From NCBI GenBank assembly GCA_044336205.1, contig CP172318.1, positions 1,240,001 to 1,304,000 of the forward strand: a DNA stretch of 64,000 nucleotides, written 5' to 3'. Each line of letters starts with the position of its first letter. Position 1 is the stretch's first letter. The translations under genes were made by a program, and so were the position numbers. This DNA is from Ruoffia sp044336205. Its GTDB lineage: Bacteria; Bacillota; Bacilli; Lactobacillales; Aerococcaceae. Under the pieces are notes generated by a model. The model saw only the letters and a list, made by a program, of their open reading frames with translations. It ran no database searches and was not told the DNA's origin. Shown one piece after another: positions 45,360 through 54,681 of the stretch.

Positions 45360-46718
45360 ATGTTAGAAATGCAAAATATAATCGAAACTGTCTCTATGAT
45401 TAAAGACGATAATCTTGATATTCGTACCATCACTATGGGTATTTCTTTAGCTGACTGTGCGGATGGAGATATTGATAAATCGTGTCAAAAAGTTTTCGAC
45501 AAAATCTACAATGCTGCCAAAGATTTAGTAAAGACTGGTGAGCAAATTGAACAAAAATATGGTATTCCGATTGTGAATAAACGTCTTGCTGTCACACCCA
45601 TTGCACAACTGTTGGCTGCTTCAGGAGGTGACCCTCTTAAGTATGCTCACACCCTAGATAAAGTTGCCGAAGATATTGGTGTCAATTATATCGGTGGTTA
45701 CTCTGCCCTAGTGCATAAAGGCTTCAGTAAGGGAGACTTAGAATTAATAGAATCAATTCCTCAAGCAATGGCTGAAACTAATCATGTCTGCTCTTCAGTT
45801 AATATTGGTTCAACGCGTGCAGGTATTAATATGGACGCTGTGGCTTTAATGGGTAAAGTTGTGCGCCAAGCTGCTGAACTGACTCAAGATAATGAATGTA
45901 TGGGAGCTTCAAAGATTGTTGTCTTCTGTAACGCTGTGGAAGACAACCCTTTTATGGCCGGGGCTTTCCATGGGGCTGGGGAACCTGACGTTGTGATCAA
46001 TGTCGGCGTATCAGGGCCTGGAGTTGTTCGTTCTGCGCTGGTCAACTTAGATAAATCTGCTTCATTAGAAGTAGTTGCAGATACCATCAAACAGACTGCT
46101 TTCAAAGTCACTCGTATGGGACAATTAGTTGGTACTGAAGCATCAAAAATGCTTAACGTACCCTTTGGTATTGTGGACTTGTCATTAGCTCCTACCCCTG
46201 CTGTAGGTGACTCAGTTGCTCATATCTTAGAAGAGATTGGTCTCGAACAAGTTGGTGCTCACGGTTCAATTGCTACTCTAGCCATGTTAAACGACGCCGT
46301 AAAAAAAGGTGGAGTTATGGCCTCTTCTCACGTTGGTGGATTATCTGGTGCTTTTATTCCAGTAACAGAAGATGCGGGGATGATTGCAGCAGCTGCCAAT
46401 GGAACTTTAAATATAGAAACACTAACAGCTATGACGGCTGTCTGTTCTGTTGGTCTTGATATGATTGTCGTACCAGGTACAACACCTTCTGAGGTTATCT
46501 CTGCGATTATTGCAGATGAAGCAGCTATTGGAATGATTAATTCTAAAACTACTGCGGTTCGGTTGATTCCCGCCATTGGGCGATCTGATGATGAGGAATT
46601 AGACTTTGGAGGTTTGTTCGGCAAAGGTTCTATTATGCGCTTAAATCCAAAATCACCAGAAGTCTTTGTTCACCGAGGCGGACGCATCCCTGCCCCACTA
46701 CAAAGTTTGAAAAATTAA
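45360..46718 (+). CDS. PFL family protein (UPF0210, DUF711)
   Basis: A 452-residue protein of the UPF0210/PFL family, which has a pyruvate formate-lyase-like fold without the glycyl-radical site. It includes DIRTITMGISLADCADGD, VGTEASKMLNVPFGIVDLSLAPTPAVGDSVA and a Ser/Gly-rich SSHVGGLSGAFIPVTEDAGMI. The enzymatic role is not known. The ATG has AAGGAG eight bases upstream. It forms an operon with the ACT-domain gene; a strong palindrome follows and may serve as terminator. Confidence 0.92.
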   Translation: MLEMQNIIETVSMIKDDNLDIRTITMGISLADCADGDIDKSCQKVFDKIYNAAKDLVKTGEQIEQKYGIPIVNKRLAVTPIAQLLAASGGDPLKYAHTLDKVAEDIGVNYIGGYSALVHKGFSKGDLELIESIPQAMAETNHVCSSVNIGSTRAGINMDAVALMGKVVRQAAELTQDNECMGASKIVVFCNAVEDNPFMAGAFHGAGEPDVVINVGVSGPGVVRSALVNLDKSASLEVVADTIKQTAFKVTRMGQLVGTEASKMLNVPFGIVDLSLAPTPAVGDSVAHILEEIGLEQVGAHGSIATLAMLNDAVKKGGVMASSHVGGLSGAFIPVTEDAGMIAAAANGTLNIETLTAMTAVCSVGLDMIVVPGTTPSEVISAIIADEAAIGMINSKTTAVRLIPAIGRSDDEELDFGGLFGKGSIMRLNPKSPEVFVHRGGRIPAPLQSLKN

Positions 46719-46740
46719 TAATAATATTTAAAGACTTGGT

Positions 46741-46830
46741 GAACGCCGGAGTAGTTTGGGTCGCTCTGGCGTTCGGAATGATGAATATCGCAGTAGTTCA
46801 ACCTACTTCGGCGTTCAAAAATATTTTTAT
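46741..46830. repeat. Large palindromic element (possible terminator) after the PFL gene
   Basis: Arms of 14 bases, GAACGCCGGAGTAG (46741-46754) and CTACTTCGGCGTTC (46803-46816), enclose a 48-base loop that itself repeats GGCGTTC and parts of the arms. It is followed by AAAAATATTTTTAT. It could be a complex terminator or a mobile palindromic repeat. It is more GC-rich than its surroundings. Confidence 0.6.
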
Positions 46831-47014
46831 CACTTTCACAATTAAAATACAAGTTATCACTTAACTTTTATGATTGCGCAACTTTGAGCTTTAGTTTCAA
46901 TTTTCCCTACTTCAATCATAAAAGTTTTTTGCGTCCTAGAACCTATTGACCAACATTTTGAGTAAATTATTAGGAAATTCTTTCACATCAGAATATAATA
47001 AAATGGGATAATAT

Positions 47015-47581
47015 AATAAAAAAGTAACTAATATAATTATCGGATTTGGAATGGGTGGAAAGACTTTAGCAAACGAATTACCAAGTCATGGGAGTCAACA
47101 TTCGTTGTGGAATAATCTAAGAAAAACGTATGGTGTGATATGTTGTATTAATATCGCATGTATTTTGACTAAGAAACTTAACTTCTTAGCTTTTTGATTG
47201 TGAAAAACTAGGCTAATCAGTAGTGATAAATGTTAAAAATGAATTGATAATTAAGCTTTATCAAGGTAATTATAATAATGTTCAAAATTTTGAAAAAGTT
47301 GAAGAAACAGATGGTATAGTTTCTTTCGTTAATCAACATACTGTCTAAGTTGATGGTATTCCTGAAGTCAGGATTCAGAACAAACTGAAGGCTTGTATAA
47401 AGAAATTGATGATGCTGAAACCAATCAAATTTTAGGTATAACCTTATTCGATCTAGAATCACATGAAATAATTAATATTATCGCAACCGTTATGAAAACA
47501 AAAGCATATTTCATTTTACTAAGAGACCATATCTTTACCCATCCAACTATGGCACATGCCTTAAATAACTCCTTTAAATAA
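47015..47581 (+). pseudogene. Decayed pyridine nucleotide-disulfide oxidoreductase
   Basis: Remnants of a flavin-dependent disulfide oxidoreductase (RclA- or glutathione reductase-like). At the 5' end a frame reads NIIIGFGMGGKTLANELPSHG, the FAD-binding start, then a degraded active-site segment with the pattern C-[x4]-C. At the 3' end NQILGITLFDLESHEIINIIATVM and RDHIFTHPTMAHALNNSF give the dimerisation domain. About two thirds of the gene is missing and several stops intervene. Bases 46831-47014 show nothing I recognise. Confidence 0.75.
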
Positions 47582-47600
47582 ATAATATAATAAGTATAAT

Positions 47601-47637
47601 AAAAAAGATGATATCAAAATGTGACATCATCTTTTTT
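47601..47637. terminator. Terminator between the oxidoreductase relic and the M20 gene
   Basis: A 14-bp stem, AAAAGATGATATCA with TGACATCATCTTTT (one wobble), with a 5-base loop and T runs on both strands; it should stop the M20 operon. Confidence 0.9.
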
Positions 47638-47639
47638 CT

Positions 47640-48812
47640 TTATTTAACTTGTTGAATCTCAGCAAATTCTGCTTTAATCTCTTTAAGTAATTCTTTATCA
47701 GTTATAACATCGTAACCTGTACGAGCAAGGATCTCAACGGTGCGCATCATCGCTTGATAACCAAATTCAGTCCGAGTAGCTTCTCGGAACTCCACGGTAT
47801 GTCCCGCAGTACGAACACCATCAGTAATCTCATAATAAGAGTGAATCGATGGAACTACCTGACTAACATTCCCCATGTCAATTGACCCCGATAAGTCTTC
47901 ACCGGCATCAATCATTTCAATACCTAAGTCAGCCGCATTGCGGTTATAAGTATCTGATAATTTCTGATTCGTTATCATATTATAATAAGTTTTCTCAAAA
48001 TTATCATATTTCATTGTACATCCAGTAGCTGAGGCTGCCGTTTCAGCACTACGAACCACCATAGCCTTAACTTCTTGTAAGTAATTAATATCGAGTGAAC
48101 GCACATAGAATTGTACGCGAGTGTATTCTGGAATGATGTTAGCTGCTACCCCACCTTCAGCTATAATTCCGTGGACTCTAGCGTCTGGACGTAATTGTTG
48201 ACGACTAGCATTCACTAAGTTGAACATATTAATAGCCGCATCTAAGGCATTAATTCCTTCCCAAGGTGCTCCTGCAGCATGAGCCGTCTTACCGAAGAAT
48301 TCAAATTCTAAGGCTTCCATAGCTAGCGACACATTACTCATTAAGTTTTGATCATGTGGGTGCGTACATAAGGCAACATCGACATCATCGAACGTACCCC
48401 CATTAGCCATATCAACTTTGACGCCATCTGTTTCTTCAGCTGGTGTACCTAGTACGACGACACGCCCACCAATTTCATCGATGATTTTAGATAAGGCGAT
48501 TCCTGCTCCAGTATCAACCGTTCCTAACATATTATGTCCACAACCATGACCAATCCCAGGTAGTGCATCATATTCTGATAAATAAGCCACAGTTGGACCT
48601 TCTTTATCTGATTCATAAATAGCCTTAAATGCTGTATCAAAGCCTAAGTATGGATATTCAACTTGGAATCCATGCTTAACTAATAAATCCACATGGGCTT
48701 GCGAAGACTTATATTCATTCAACCCTAATTCAGGATTCTCATAGATATAATCACTTAAATTTTGTAGTTCTTCTCGCATCCCTGATACAATTTCGTGTAA
48801 TTGCTCTTTCAT
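47640..48812 (-). CDS. M20 family metallo-amidohydrolase (M20D, AbgB/hippurate hydrolase-like)
   Basis: A zinc-type amidohydrolase of 390 residues. It contains YLSEYDALPGIGHGCGHNMLG (metal-binding His and Asp), GTPAEETDG with the catalytic glutamate, CTHPHDQN and FGKTAHAAGAPWEGINALDA in the dimerisation domain. M20D enzymes remove acyl groups from amino acids, or release amino acids from p-aminobenzoyl-glutamate or short peptides. I chose the ATG at 48812 with AAAGGGG upstream over a TTG seven codons earlier. It follows the YfcC-type transporter by 25 bases. The pair is under a lysine riboswitch, so release of lysine or a DAP precursor from an imported conjugate is a reasonable inference. Confidence 0.88.
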   Translation of the reverse strand: MKEQLHEIVSGMREELQNLSDYIYENPELGLNEYKSSQAHVDLLVKHGFQVEYPYLGFDTAFKAIYESDKEGPTVAYLSEYDALPGIGHGCGHNMLGTVDTGAGIALSKIIDEIGGRVVVLGTPAEETDGVKVDMANGGTFDDVDVALCTHPHDQNLMSNVSLAMEALEFEFFGKTAHAAGAPWEGINALDAAINMFNLVNASRQQLRPDARVHGIIAEGGVAANIIPEYTRVQFYVRSLDINYLQEVKAMVVRSAETAASATGCTMKYDNFEKTYYNMITNQKLSDTYNRNAADLGIEMIDAGEDLSGSIDMGNVSQVVPSIHSYYEITDGVRTAGHTVEFREATRTEFGYQAMMRTVEILARTGYDVITDKELLKEIKAEFAEIQQVK

Positions 48813-48836
48813 AATATATTCTTCCCCTTTCAATGA

Positions 48837-50255
48837 TTAAAACGGTCCATAACCAACGACTTGTGCAAAGATAATGAAGGCAAGTCCGATAGCTAACCAA
48901 ATCCCCATAAGTGGCATCGCAAATTTAACCCATTTTCTATATGGAATCTTAGCAATCGATAACTGTGCCATTAAGATACCTGACATTGGCATAATCGAAT
49001 CTAAGAAACCATTTCCTAATTGGTAACTTAAAACGGCAGTTTGACGACTCACGTCTAAGGCATCTGCTAAAGGTACCATAATCGGCATCGTTACTGCAGC
49101 TTGCCCACTACCAGAACTAATAAAGAAGTTAATTATAATTTGGACGATATACATACCTGCCGCTGATAATACAGATGGCAAGTTAGAAATCGCGCCGGTT
49201 AAAGTATGAATGATAGTATCCAAAATCATCGCATCTTCCATAATAATGATTAAACTTTGAGCTAATCCTACAATTAAGGCCGCGTACATCATATCTTTAG
49301 CTCCTTCAATGAAGCCATCCGCAATCGCATCTGCTTTCATGCCGTAAATTAAACCACTTAATAGCCCCATACCTAAGAATACGGCTCCAATTTCTGTAAT
49401 AAACCACCCCAGATTCATTACACCAAAGGCAATAATGAAAAAACCTACAACAAAAACAAAACTAATAATCTTTTGTTTATTAGAAAATTCAATCGATTCT
49501 GTTGAATTCAAATCTTGATAATCCGCGTGGTTTCTAGCTTCTAACTCTTCCTCATAAACAATACTTGCAGACAAATCTGCCTTCACTCTTCTGCCGTAAA
49601 CCACTAAGTAAATGGATGTAACAATCCAAAGTATAAAGAATAAGACTAATCTTAATTCAATTCCAGAAAACAATGGTAAATCAGCAATCGATTGAGCCAC
49701 TCCTACTGAGAAAGGATTCATAAAACCAGAAGTAAATCCAATGCCCGCTCCCAAACCAATCATCCCAACTCCGATTAATGAATCATAACCGATAGCTCGT
49801 GCTAAAGAGACTCCTAGTGCGATAAAGACAATGGTTTCCTCACTCAAACCAATGGTTGATCCGGCTAATCCCATCATTAATACAACGACTGGAATCACAA
49901 TCGCTTCTTTACCTTTTAAGGAACTTACAATCCGACTCAAAGCCGCCTCAATCATTCCCGTTTGATTAATGATAAAGAATGATCCTCCAGTAACAAACAA
50001 GAAGTATGAGATATCCTGAGTTCGAGCAAACCCTCTAGGTAAACTCGTTAAAATATCAAAAATCCCTTGAGGATTACTCGCTACAAGTTTAAAAGAATCA
50101 GGATTAATAACCTCACGCTCTCCAACTATGACACGTTCGAACTGACCTGCTGGAACAATCCATGATAAAATCGCCGCAATTAAAATAAAACTAAATAATA
50201 AAACATAAGTGTGTGGCATTCGGACTTTTGCCAATGCACTAAATAGTTTTTTCAA
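48837..50255 (-). CDS. YfcC family membrane transporter
   Basis: A polytopic transporter of 472 residues with about 12 hydrophobic helices, of the YfcC/C4-dicarboxylate anaerobic carrier-like group. Recognisable segments are KVRMPHTYVLLFSFILIAAILSWIVPAG, GLAGSTIGLSEETIVFIAL and FISSGSGQAAVTMPIMVPLAD. The true start is the TTG at 50253-50255, with TTGGAGGAG upstream; a longer open frame runs into the riboswitch terminator and cannot be translated from a normal mRNA start. Substrates of the family are poorly known; some relatives take up amino acids or peptides. The lysine riboswitch and the M20 hydrolase downstream argue for lysine or a lysine conjugate. Confidence 0.88.
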   Translation of the reverse strand: MKKLFSALAKVRMPHTYVLLFSFILIAAILSWIVPAGQFERVIVGEREVINPDSFKLVASNPQGIFDILTSLPRGFARTQDISYFLFVTGGSFFIINQTGMIEAALSRIVSSLKGKEAIVIPVVVLMMGLAGSTIGLSEETIVFIALGVSLARAIGYDSLIGVGMIGLGAGIGFTSGFMNPFSVGVAQSIADLPLFSGIELRLVLFFILWIVTSIYLVVYGRRVKADLSASIVYEEELEARNHADYQDLNSTESIEFSNKQKIISFVFVVGFFIIAFGVMNLGWFITEIGAVFLGMGLLSGLIYGMKADAIADGFIEGAKDMMYAALIVGLAQSLIIIMEDAMILDTIIHTLTGAISNLPSVLSAAGMYIVQIIINFFISSGSGQAAVTMPIMVPLADALDVSRQTAVLSYQLGNGFLDSIMPMSGILMAQLSIAKIPYRKWVKFAMPLMGIWLAIGLAFIIFAQVVGYGPF

Positions 50256-50290
50256 CCTTTCTCCTCCAATAAATTTATTCACTGCCATAA

Positions 50291-50323
50291 TAAAAATGAC
50301 TGCAAGCAAAAGCTCACAGCCAT
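50291..50323 (-). terminator. Riboswitch terminator ahead of the YfcC-type gene
   Basis: Minus-strand hairpin ATGGCTGTGAGC-TTTT-GCTTGCAGTCAT, twelve pairs including wobbles, followed by TTTTTATT. Confidence 0.88.
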
Positions 50324-50345
50324 TCATGGACGTATTCTTTTGCCC

Positions 50346-50498
50346 TAATACAGCACGCTCACTCGAATAGGCTTTGGGCAAGCCAACTAAGCAGTGATAG
50401 GCTTATTCAACCTACCCCCAATATCAAAATGACATTTCGGCTAGCAACCCTTTCGTCTTTCGACTACTCTTTTTACTAGCGACCTCAATACTGTATTA
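50346..50498 (-). promoter_or_regulatory. Lysine riboswitch (L box) upstream of the YfcC/M20 operon
   Basis: The minus-strand leader shows a perfect 8-bp P1 stem (TAATACAG / CTGTATTA at 50491-50498 and 50346-50353), GAGGTCGC, AAGAGTA, GAAAGGGTTGC and TAGCCGAA of the lysine aptamer, and a GGTTGAATAAGCC arm for the kissing loop. It is followed by a terminator. Lysine should shut off transcription of the transporter and amidohydrolase. The core resembles the lysA leader in the same window (GAGGCGCG, CGCCGAA) without being a copy. Confidence 0.88.
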
Positions 50499-50522
50499 CA
50501 ATTAATTCAATTAACTTGTGTA

Positions 50523-50551
50523 AGATTATCTTAAATATGGATAGTTGTCAA
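50523..50551 (-). promoter_or_regulatory. Promoter of the YfcC/M20 operon
   Basis: Minus-strand TTGACA (50546-50551), a 17-base spacer and TAATCT (50523-50528) sit 25 bases before the aptamer. Confidence 0.75.
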
Positions 50552-50589
50552 ATAAATTTTTATACGTAAAGAAATCATTCTCATTACAT

Positions 50590-51253
50590 ATGATCGATGC
50601 TCTCATATTGGGATTAGTCTTGGGAGTTGAAGTTGACCTTATCGGGTCCAACTTAGTAAGTGTTTATGCAGACTTTGCTCAAGATGAATTGTCAGCTTGG
50701 TTCGGCCTTTAGGAACTTTGCTCTTGAGGTTTGTTCAGATGTTAGCTGTCCCGGTAGTATTCTTATCTATTATTGATGTGTTAACGAATGTGGCATCAGG
50801 GAATATTATGTCACTGACTGGCAAAAAATTTACTCTATTGTTTGAAACGACGGCTATCGCTGCGATTGTCGGAGTATTTAATGGTACAAGCTTTTAATTT
50901 ACCCCCAACGTCATTTGCATGTGAGTTAACTGAAGCAAAAATTAAAAGTATGTCAGGCATTGCAACTGAAAGTTTGCCTCTGCTCTTCTTAGACCTGATT
51001 CCAAACAATATTCTTTCTGTAATGTCTAGTAAATCTAATATTGTTTCAATCGTTATTATTGCTTCATTCTTTACCGAATCCATTCGTTTCTTAAGAAATA
51101 AAAAAGTGTTAGTAGTTGGTGTTGTCATACTACTGACGTACTATGTGTAATGTGACAGTTTCAATGGTGAGTGCCGTCGCTGATGAGAACTGGGAAGTTC
51201 AGTTCAATGCCGACTTATTTAATGTAGCAAGCACAAATAATTTAAAGATATAA
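50590..51253 (+). pseudogene. Decayed cation:dicarboxylate/amino acid symporter (DAACS, TcyP-like)
   Basis: Fragments of a sodium:dicarboxylate/amino-acid symporter (cystine transporter TcyP type) are spread over several frames: ILGLVLGVEVDLIG at the start, then LRFVQMLAVPVVFLSIIDVL and TGKKFTLLFETTAIAAIVGVF, then a different frame with FNLPPTSFACELTEAKIKSM and LPLLFLDLIPNNILSVMS. Stops at about 50709 and 50895 break it, and the second half is missing. It is a relic, not an expressed transporter. It lies next to the YfcC locus. Confidence 0.8.
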
Positions 51254-51389
51254 ATTAATCACTCTTAAAGATATAGGCTCGAGACTATGTACTTGAGCCT
51301 TGTTAATATTTAAAGTTGTCTTTTAATGTGAATGTTGTCATTTTTTGTTAAAATAATACATATAGAAAATAGAATATGGAGAACTTCCA

Positions 51390-52562
51390 ATGAGAGCATT
51401 CAATTACGATATTCCCACTAAAGTATACTTTGGTGAAGATAAGATTAAACATCTACCCAAACTCATTAAAAAATTTGGTAACAAAGTCTTATTAACTTAT
51501 GGTGGAGGTAGTATTAAGCGTAATGGTATCTATGATAAAGTGGTGGAATTACTTGATGGTTGCGAGATTTATGAATTATCTGGGATTGACCCTAACCCAC
51601 ATATTGAATCTGTAAGAGAAGGTGTCGCAATCTGCAAAGAGCACGACATTGATGTCATCTTAGCAGTCGGTGGTGGTTCAGTCATTGACTGTTCTAAAGT
51701 AATTGCTGCTGGTGCCAAATATGATGGCGATGCCTGGGACCTTGTTATGGATGGTAGTCTCATTGAATATGCTCTGCCTCTAATTGATATCTTAACTTTA
51801 TCAGCTACGGGAACTGAAATGAATACCAATGGAGTTATTACTAACTTTCATGTTAAAGAGAAGAAAGGCACTTCTTCTTATCATACTTACCCTTATGCAT
51901 CAATCTTAGATCCAACATATACTTATACTGTTCCTGTTAACCAAACAGCTGCGGGTACAGCAGATATTATGTCTCATACTTTAGAGAACTACTTCCAAGA
52001 AGAAGATAATGCTTTTATTACCGATGGGCTAAGCGAAACTATCTTAAAAGCCTGTATCAAATACTTACCCATTGCTCTTCGTGAACCAGACAATTACGAA
52101 GCGCGTTCGAACTTGATGTGGGCTTCGACAATGGCGTTAAACGGTTTAACATCGATAGGGAAAGGTGGCGGTTGGACTTGTCATCCGATTGAACATTATT
52201 TATCCGCATATTATGACATTACTCATGCTGAAGGTCTGGCTATCTTAACCCCACGTTGGATGAAGTACATCCTAAATGAGCAAACTGTTGATCGCTTCGT
52301 TAAATATGCTACCAATGTTTGGAACATAGAAAAAACAGATAATAAGTTCGCCATGGCTGAAAAAGCGATTGCCAAGACTTACCAATTCTTCAAAGACAAT
52401 GGTCTGCCAATGACTCTTCCAGAAGTTGGCATCGTTAGTGATGAGTACTTCCAAGAAATGGCTCAACGTCCGGTTGAAAGATTATCTAGAGCTTATGTTC
52501 CCCTTGATGCAAATGACATCGTTGAGATTCTTAACCGTTGTATGACGGAGGGTTACGAATAA
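51390..52562 (+). CDS. Iron-containing alcohol dehydrogenase (butanol dehydrogenase type)
   Basis: A group III metal-dependent alcohol dehydrogenase, 390 residues, similar to NADH-dependent butanol dehydrogenases (YugJ/BdhA). It has the nucleotide loop VGGGSVIDCSK (about residues 94-104) and metal-binding residues in GTADIMSHTLENYF and HPIEHYLSAYYDITHAEGLA. It would reduce aldehydes to alcohols and regenerate NAD+ in fermentation; the substrate is uncertain. The ATG has GGAG eight bases upstream. It is monocistronic with its own terminator. Confidence 0.9.
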   Translation: MRAFNYDIPTKVYFGEDKIKHLPKLIKKFGNKVLLTYGGGSIKRNGIYDKVVELLDGCEIYELSGIDPNPHIESVREGVAICKEHDIDVILAVGGGSVIDCSKVIAAGAKYDGDAWDLVMDGSLIEYALPLIDILTLSATGTEMNTNGVITNFHVKEKKGTSSYHTYPYASILDPTYTYTVPVNQTAAGTADIMSHTLENYFQEEDNAFITDGLSETILKACIKYLPIALREPDNYEARSNLMWASTMALNGLTSIGKGGGWTCHPIEHYLSAYYDITHAEGLAILTPRWMKYILNEQTVDRFVKYATNVWNIEKTDNKFAMAEKAIAKTYQFFKDNGLPMTLPEVGIVSDEYFQEMAQRPVERLSRAYVPLDANDIVEILNRCMTEGYE

Positions 52563-52573
52563 TTTTGCTTTTT

Positions 52574-52604
52574 AACTCAGGACTTTTATGTTCCTGAGTT
52601 TTTT
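52574..52604 (+). terminator. Terminator of the alcohol dehydrogenase gene
   Basis: Stem AACTCAGGA / TCCTGAGTT with a 9-base loop, followed by a T run. Confidence 0.88.
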
Positions 52605-52622
52605 GATGGACATTATTCGATA

Positions 52623-52636
52623 TGAAAACGCTGTTT
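52623..52636 (+). promoter_or_regulatory. Candidate cre site in the nagZ promoter
   Basis: TGAAAACGCTGTTT matches the CcpA operator pattern TGWAANCGNTNWCA at 12 of 14 positions. It lies directly upstream of a TATACT -10 box (52640-52645), where CcpA binding would repress. Confidence 0.5.
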
Positions 52637-52718
52637 TGTTATACTTAATTAAAGTCATTATAGTGGAGGTGAAGGTGCATAATATCAGATTAACAATCTA
52701 AATTAAAGGAGAATATTA

Positions 52719-54656
52719 ATGAAAAAATTTAGTAAAATTATACTTTCGTCAACATTATTATTAAGTGCATTAAGCCCCTTTCAAAATGCACTGGCTAATT
52801 CAGAAGAGACAGCTTCTGACATTGATGCACTTATTAATGAGATGACTTTAGAAGAGAAAGTAACCCAAACAATCATGCCTGACTTTAGAAATTGGATAGT
52901 AGATGGAGAAGAAGTTGGAGTCACTGAATTAAATGATGACATACGACAAATTTTAGCTGACTATTCATTTGGTGGTGTTATATTATTTGCAGAGAATGTC
53001 GTTGAAACCGAACAAACAGCTAAGCTCGTTCACCAATTCCAGTCTGCTATGGTAGAAAGTAATCATATTCCCTTATTAGTAGGTATTGACCAAGAAGGTG
53101 GTATTGTTAATCGGCTTGGATCTGGGACACAATTACCCGGTAATATGGCATTAGGTGCTACAGCCGACCCAGAAAATGCTAAAAAAGCAGGCCAAATTAT
53201 CGGAAGTGAACTAGAAGCTTTAGGGATTAATGTGAACTTTGCTCCGTCTGTTGATGTGAATAACAATCCAAAGAATCCAGTTATAGGCTTAAGGTCTTTC
53301 TCATCTAATCCTGATTTAGTCAGTGAATTTGGATTAAGTTATATGAATGGTATTCGCCAATATAATGTAGCAACAGCAGCCAAACATTTCCCAGGTCATG
53401 GGGATACAGATGTTGATTCACACTACGGCCTCCCTATTGTGGATAAAAGCCTAGAAGAGCTTGGAGCTAATGAGCTCATCCCTTTTAAAGCTACCGTAGA
53501 AAATAATGTTGATATGTTAATGACAGCTCACATCCAATTCCCTCAACTTGAATCCGAAAGTAAAGTTTCACAAGAAGATGGCTCAGATATACTTCTACCC
53601 GCAACCCTTTCACCTGCCATATTGACAGACTTAATAAGAGACGATATGGGATACGAAGGTATTGTGATTACGGATGCTTTAAATATGGAAGCAATTGCTA
53701 ATAACTTTGGTGAAGTAGAAGCAACAATTCTTTCTAAACAAGCAGGAGCTGATATTCTGTTGATGCCAGTTATCTTGAGATCTAATGATGACCTTCAGCT
53801 TCTAGATGAGGTGATTCAGGGGCTCGTTGAAACTGTTAATAATGGTGAAATCAGTGAGGAAAATATTAACCAGTCTGTACATCGCATCTTGACACTCAAA
53901 GAGAAGCTTGGTTTATTAGATGATGATTTCTTGAACTATTCCGAAGAAGAAGCGATGGAACGAGCTAGTACCATCGTTGGTAATGAGGAAAATCGTGCAG
54001 GAGAACGAGAAATTGCCAACCGTGCTATCACCTTAATCGAGAATGCTCAAACTGCCTTACCCATTCAACCAGCAGATGGGGAACATGCAATCTTTATTAC
54101 CGCAGATGCTAACCAAGTTCCTGGTACTGAATTCAGTATTGAACGAATGAAGGCAGAGGGACATCTGTCAGATAACTTTACTTATGAAGTTCTAACCTAT
54201 AGTGAGGACAGTGACTTTATAGAGTTTGCAGATGCAGTGAGTCAATCTGATTATGTCGTTGTCTACACTAGTATGGTTGATGAAGAGTCATTGGCTGCTG
54301 ATAATTTCCGCACAGCAATTCCTCAAGAAATATTCACCTATGCTCATGAGCAAGGTATTACTACCGTACAAGTAAGTATTAATAAACCATACGATACTGT
54401 TCACTTTACAGACACCGATGCTAAATTATTATCCTTTGGGTATAATGGCATGGATCCAACCGAAGGTGGTAAGGAGCCTGAAAGTTCCTTTGGACCGAAT
54501 ATTCCAGCTGTTGTTGAGGTAATTTTCGGTCGAACGTCTTCTGGTGAAGCTCCAACTGGTGAATTACCCGTTGACTTACCCGTCGTAGAAGATGGCAAGC
54601 TAGTTCCAACTGAGATTGCTTACCCTGTGGGTTATCATTCTGAAGATTGGAACTAA
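52719..54656 (+). CDS. nagZ: Secreted beta-N-acetylglucosaminidase, GH3 (NagZ-like)
   Basis: A 645-residue glycoside hydrolase family 3 enzyme that probably removes N-acetylglucosamine from peptidoglycan fragments outside the membrane. A signal peptide (1-27, MKKFSKIILSSTLLLSALSP, no lipobox cysteine) precedes the TIM barrel. The NagZ signature KHFPGHGDTDVDSH begins at Lys222, holding the catalytic His/Asp pair, and the nucleophile is Asp319 in VITDALNM. A second domain (about 400-645) resembles the two-domain Bacillus NagZ. The ATG has AAAGGAG. It is close to the MurNAc uptake genes, which fits cell-wall salvage, and is preceded by a cre candidate. Confidence 0.9.
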   Translation: MKKFSKIILSSTLLLSALSPFQNALANSEETASDIDALINEMTLEEKVTQTIMPDFRNWIVDGEEVGVTELNDDIRQILADYSFGGVILFAENVVETEQTAKLVHQFQSAMVESNHIPLLVGIDQEGGIVNRLGSGTQLPGNMALGATADPENAKKAGQIIGSELEALGINVNFAPSVDVNNNPKNPVIGLRSFSSNPDLVSEFGLSYMNGIRQYNVATAAKHFPGHGDTDVDSHYGLPIVDKSLEELGANELIPFKATVENNVDMLMTAHIQFPQLESESKVSQEDGSDILLPATLSPAILTDLIRDDMGYEGIVITDALNMEAIANNFGEVEATILSKQAGADILLMPVILRSNDDLQLLDEVIQGLVETVNNGEISEENINQSVHRILTLKEKLGLLDDDFLNYSEEEAMERASTIVGNEENRAGEREIANRAITLIENAQTALPIQPADGEHAIFITADANQVPGTEFSIERMKAEGHLSDNFTYEVLTYSEDSDFIEFADAVSQSDYVVVYTSMVDEESLAADNFRTAIPQEIFTYAHEQGITTVQVSINKPYDTVHFTDTDAKLLSFGYNGMDPTEGGKEPESSFGPNIPAVVEVIFGRTSSGEAPTGELPVDLPVVEDGKLVPTEIAYPVGYHSEDWN

Positions 54657-54681
54657 TAAAGATACATAAAATGAAACAAAA

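Noticed and set aside
47217..47462. An 81-residue minus-strand frame near 47.3 kb
   Set aside because: It lies over the oxidoreductase relic, which explains the sequence on the plus strand.
50256..50381. A longer start for the YfcC-type gene (adding about 42 residues)
   Set aside because: The extension runs through the riboswitch terminator hairpin and lacks a ribosome binding site; the TTG at 50255 has a strong one.
51327..51340. A cre-like sequence before the alcohol dehydrogenase gene
   Set aside because: It lacks the central CG of the CcpA operator; the match is probably chance.
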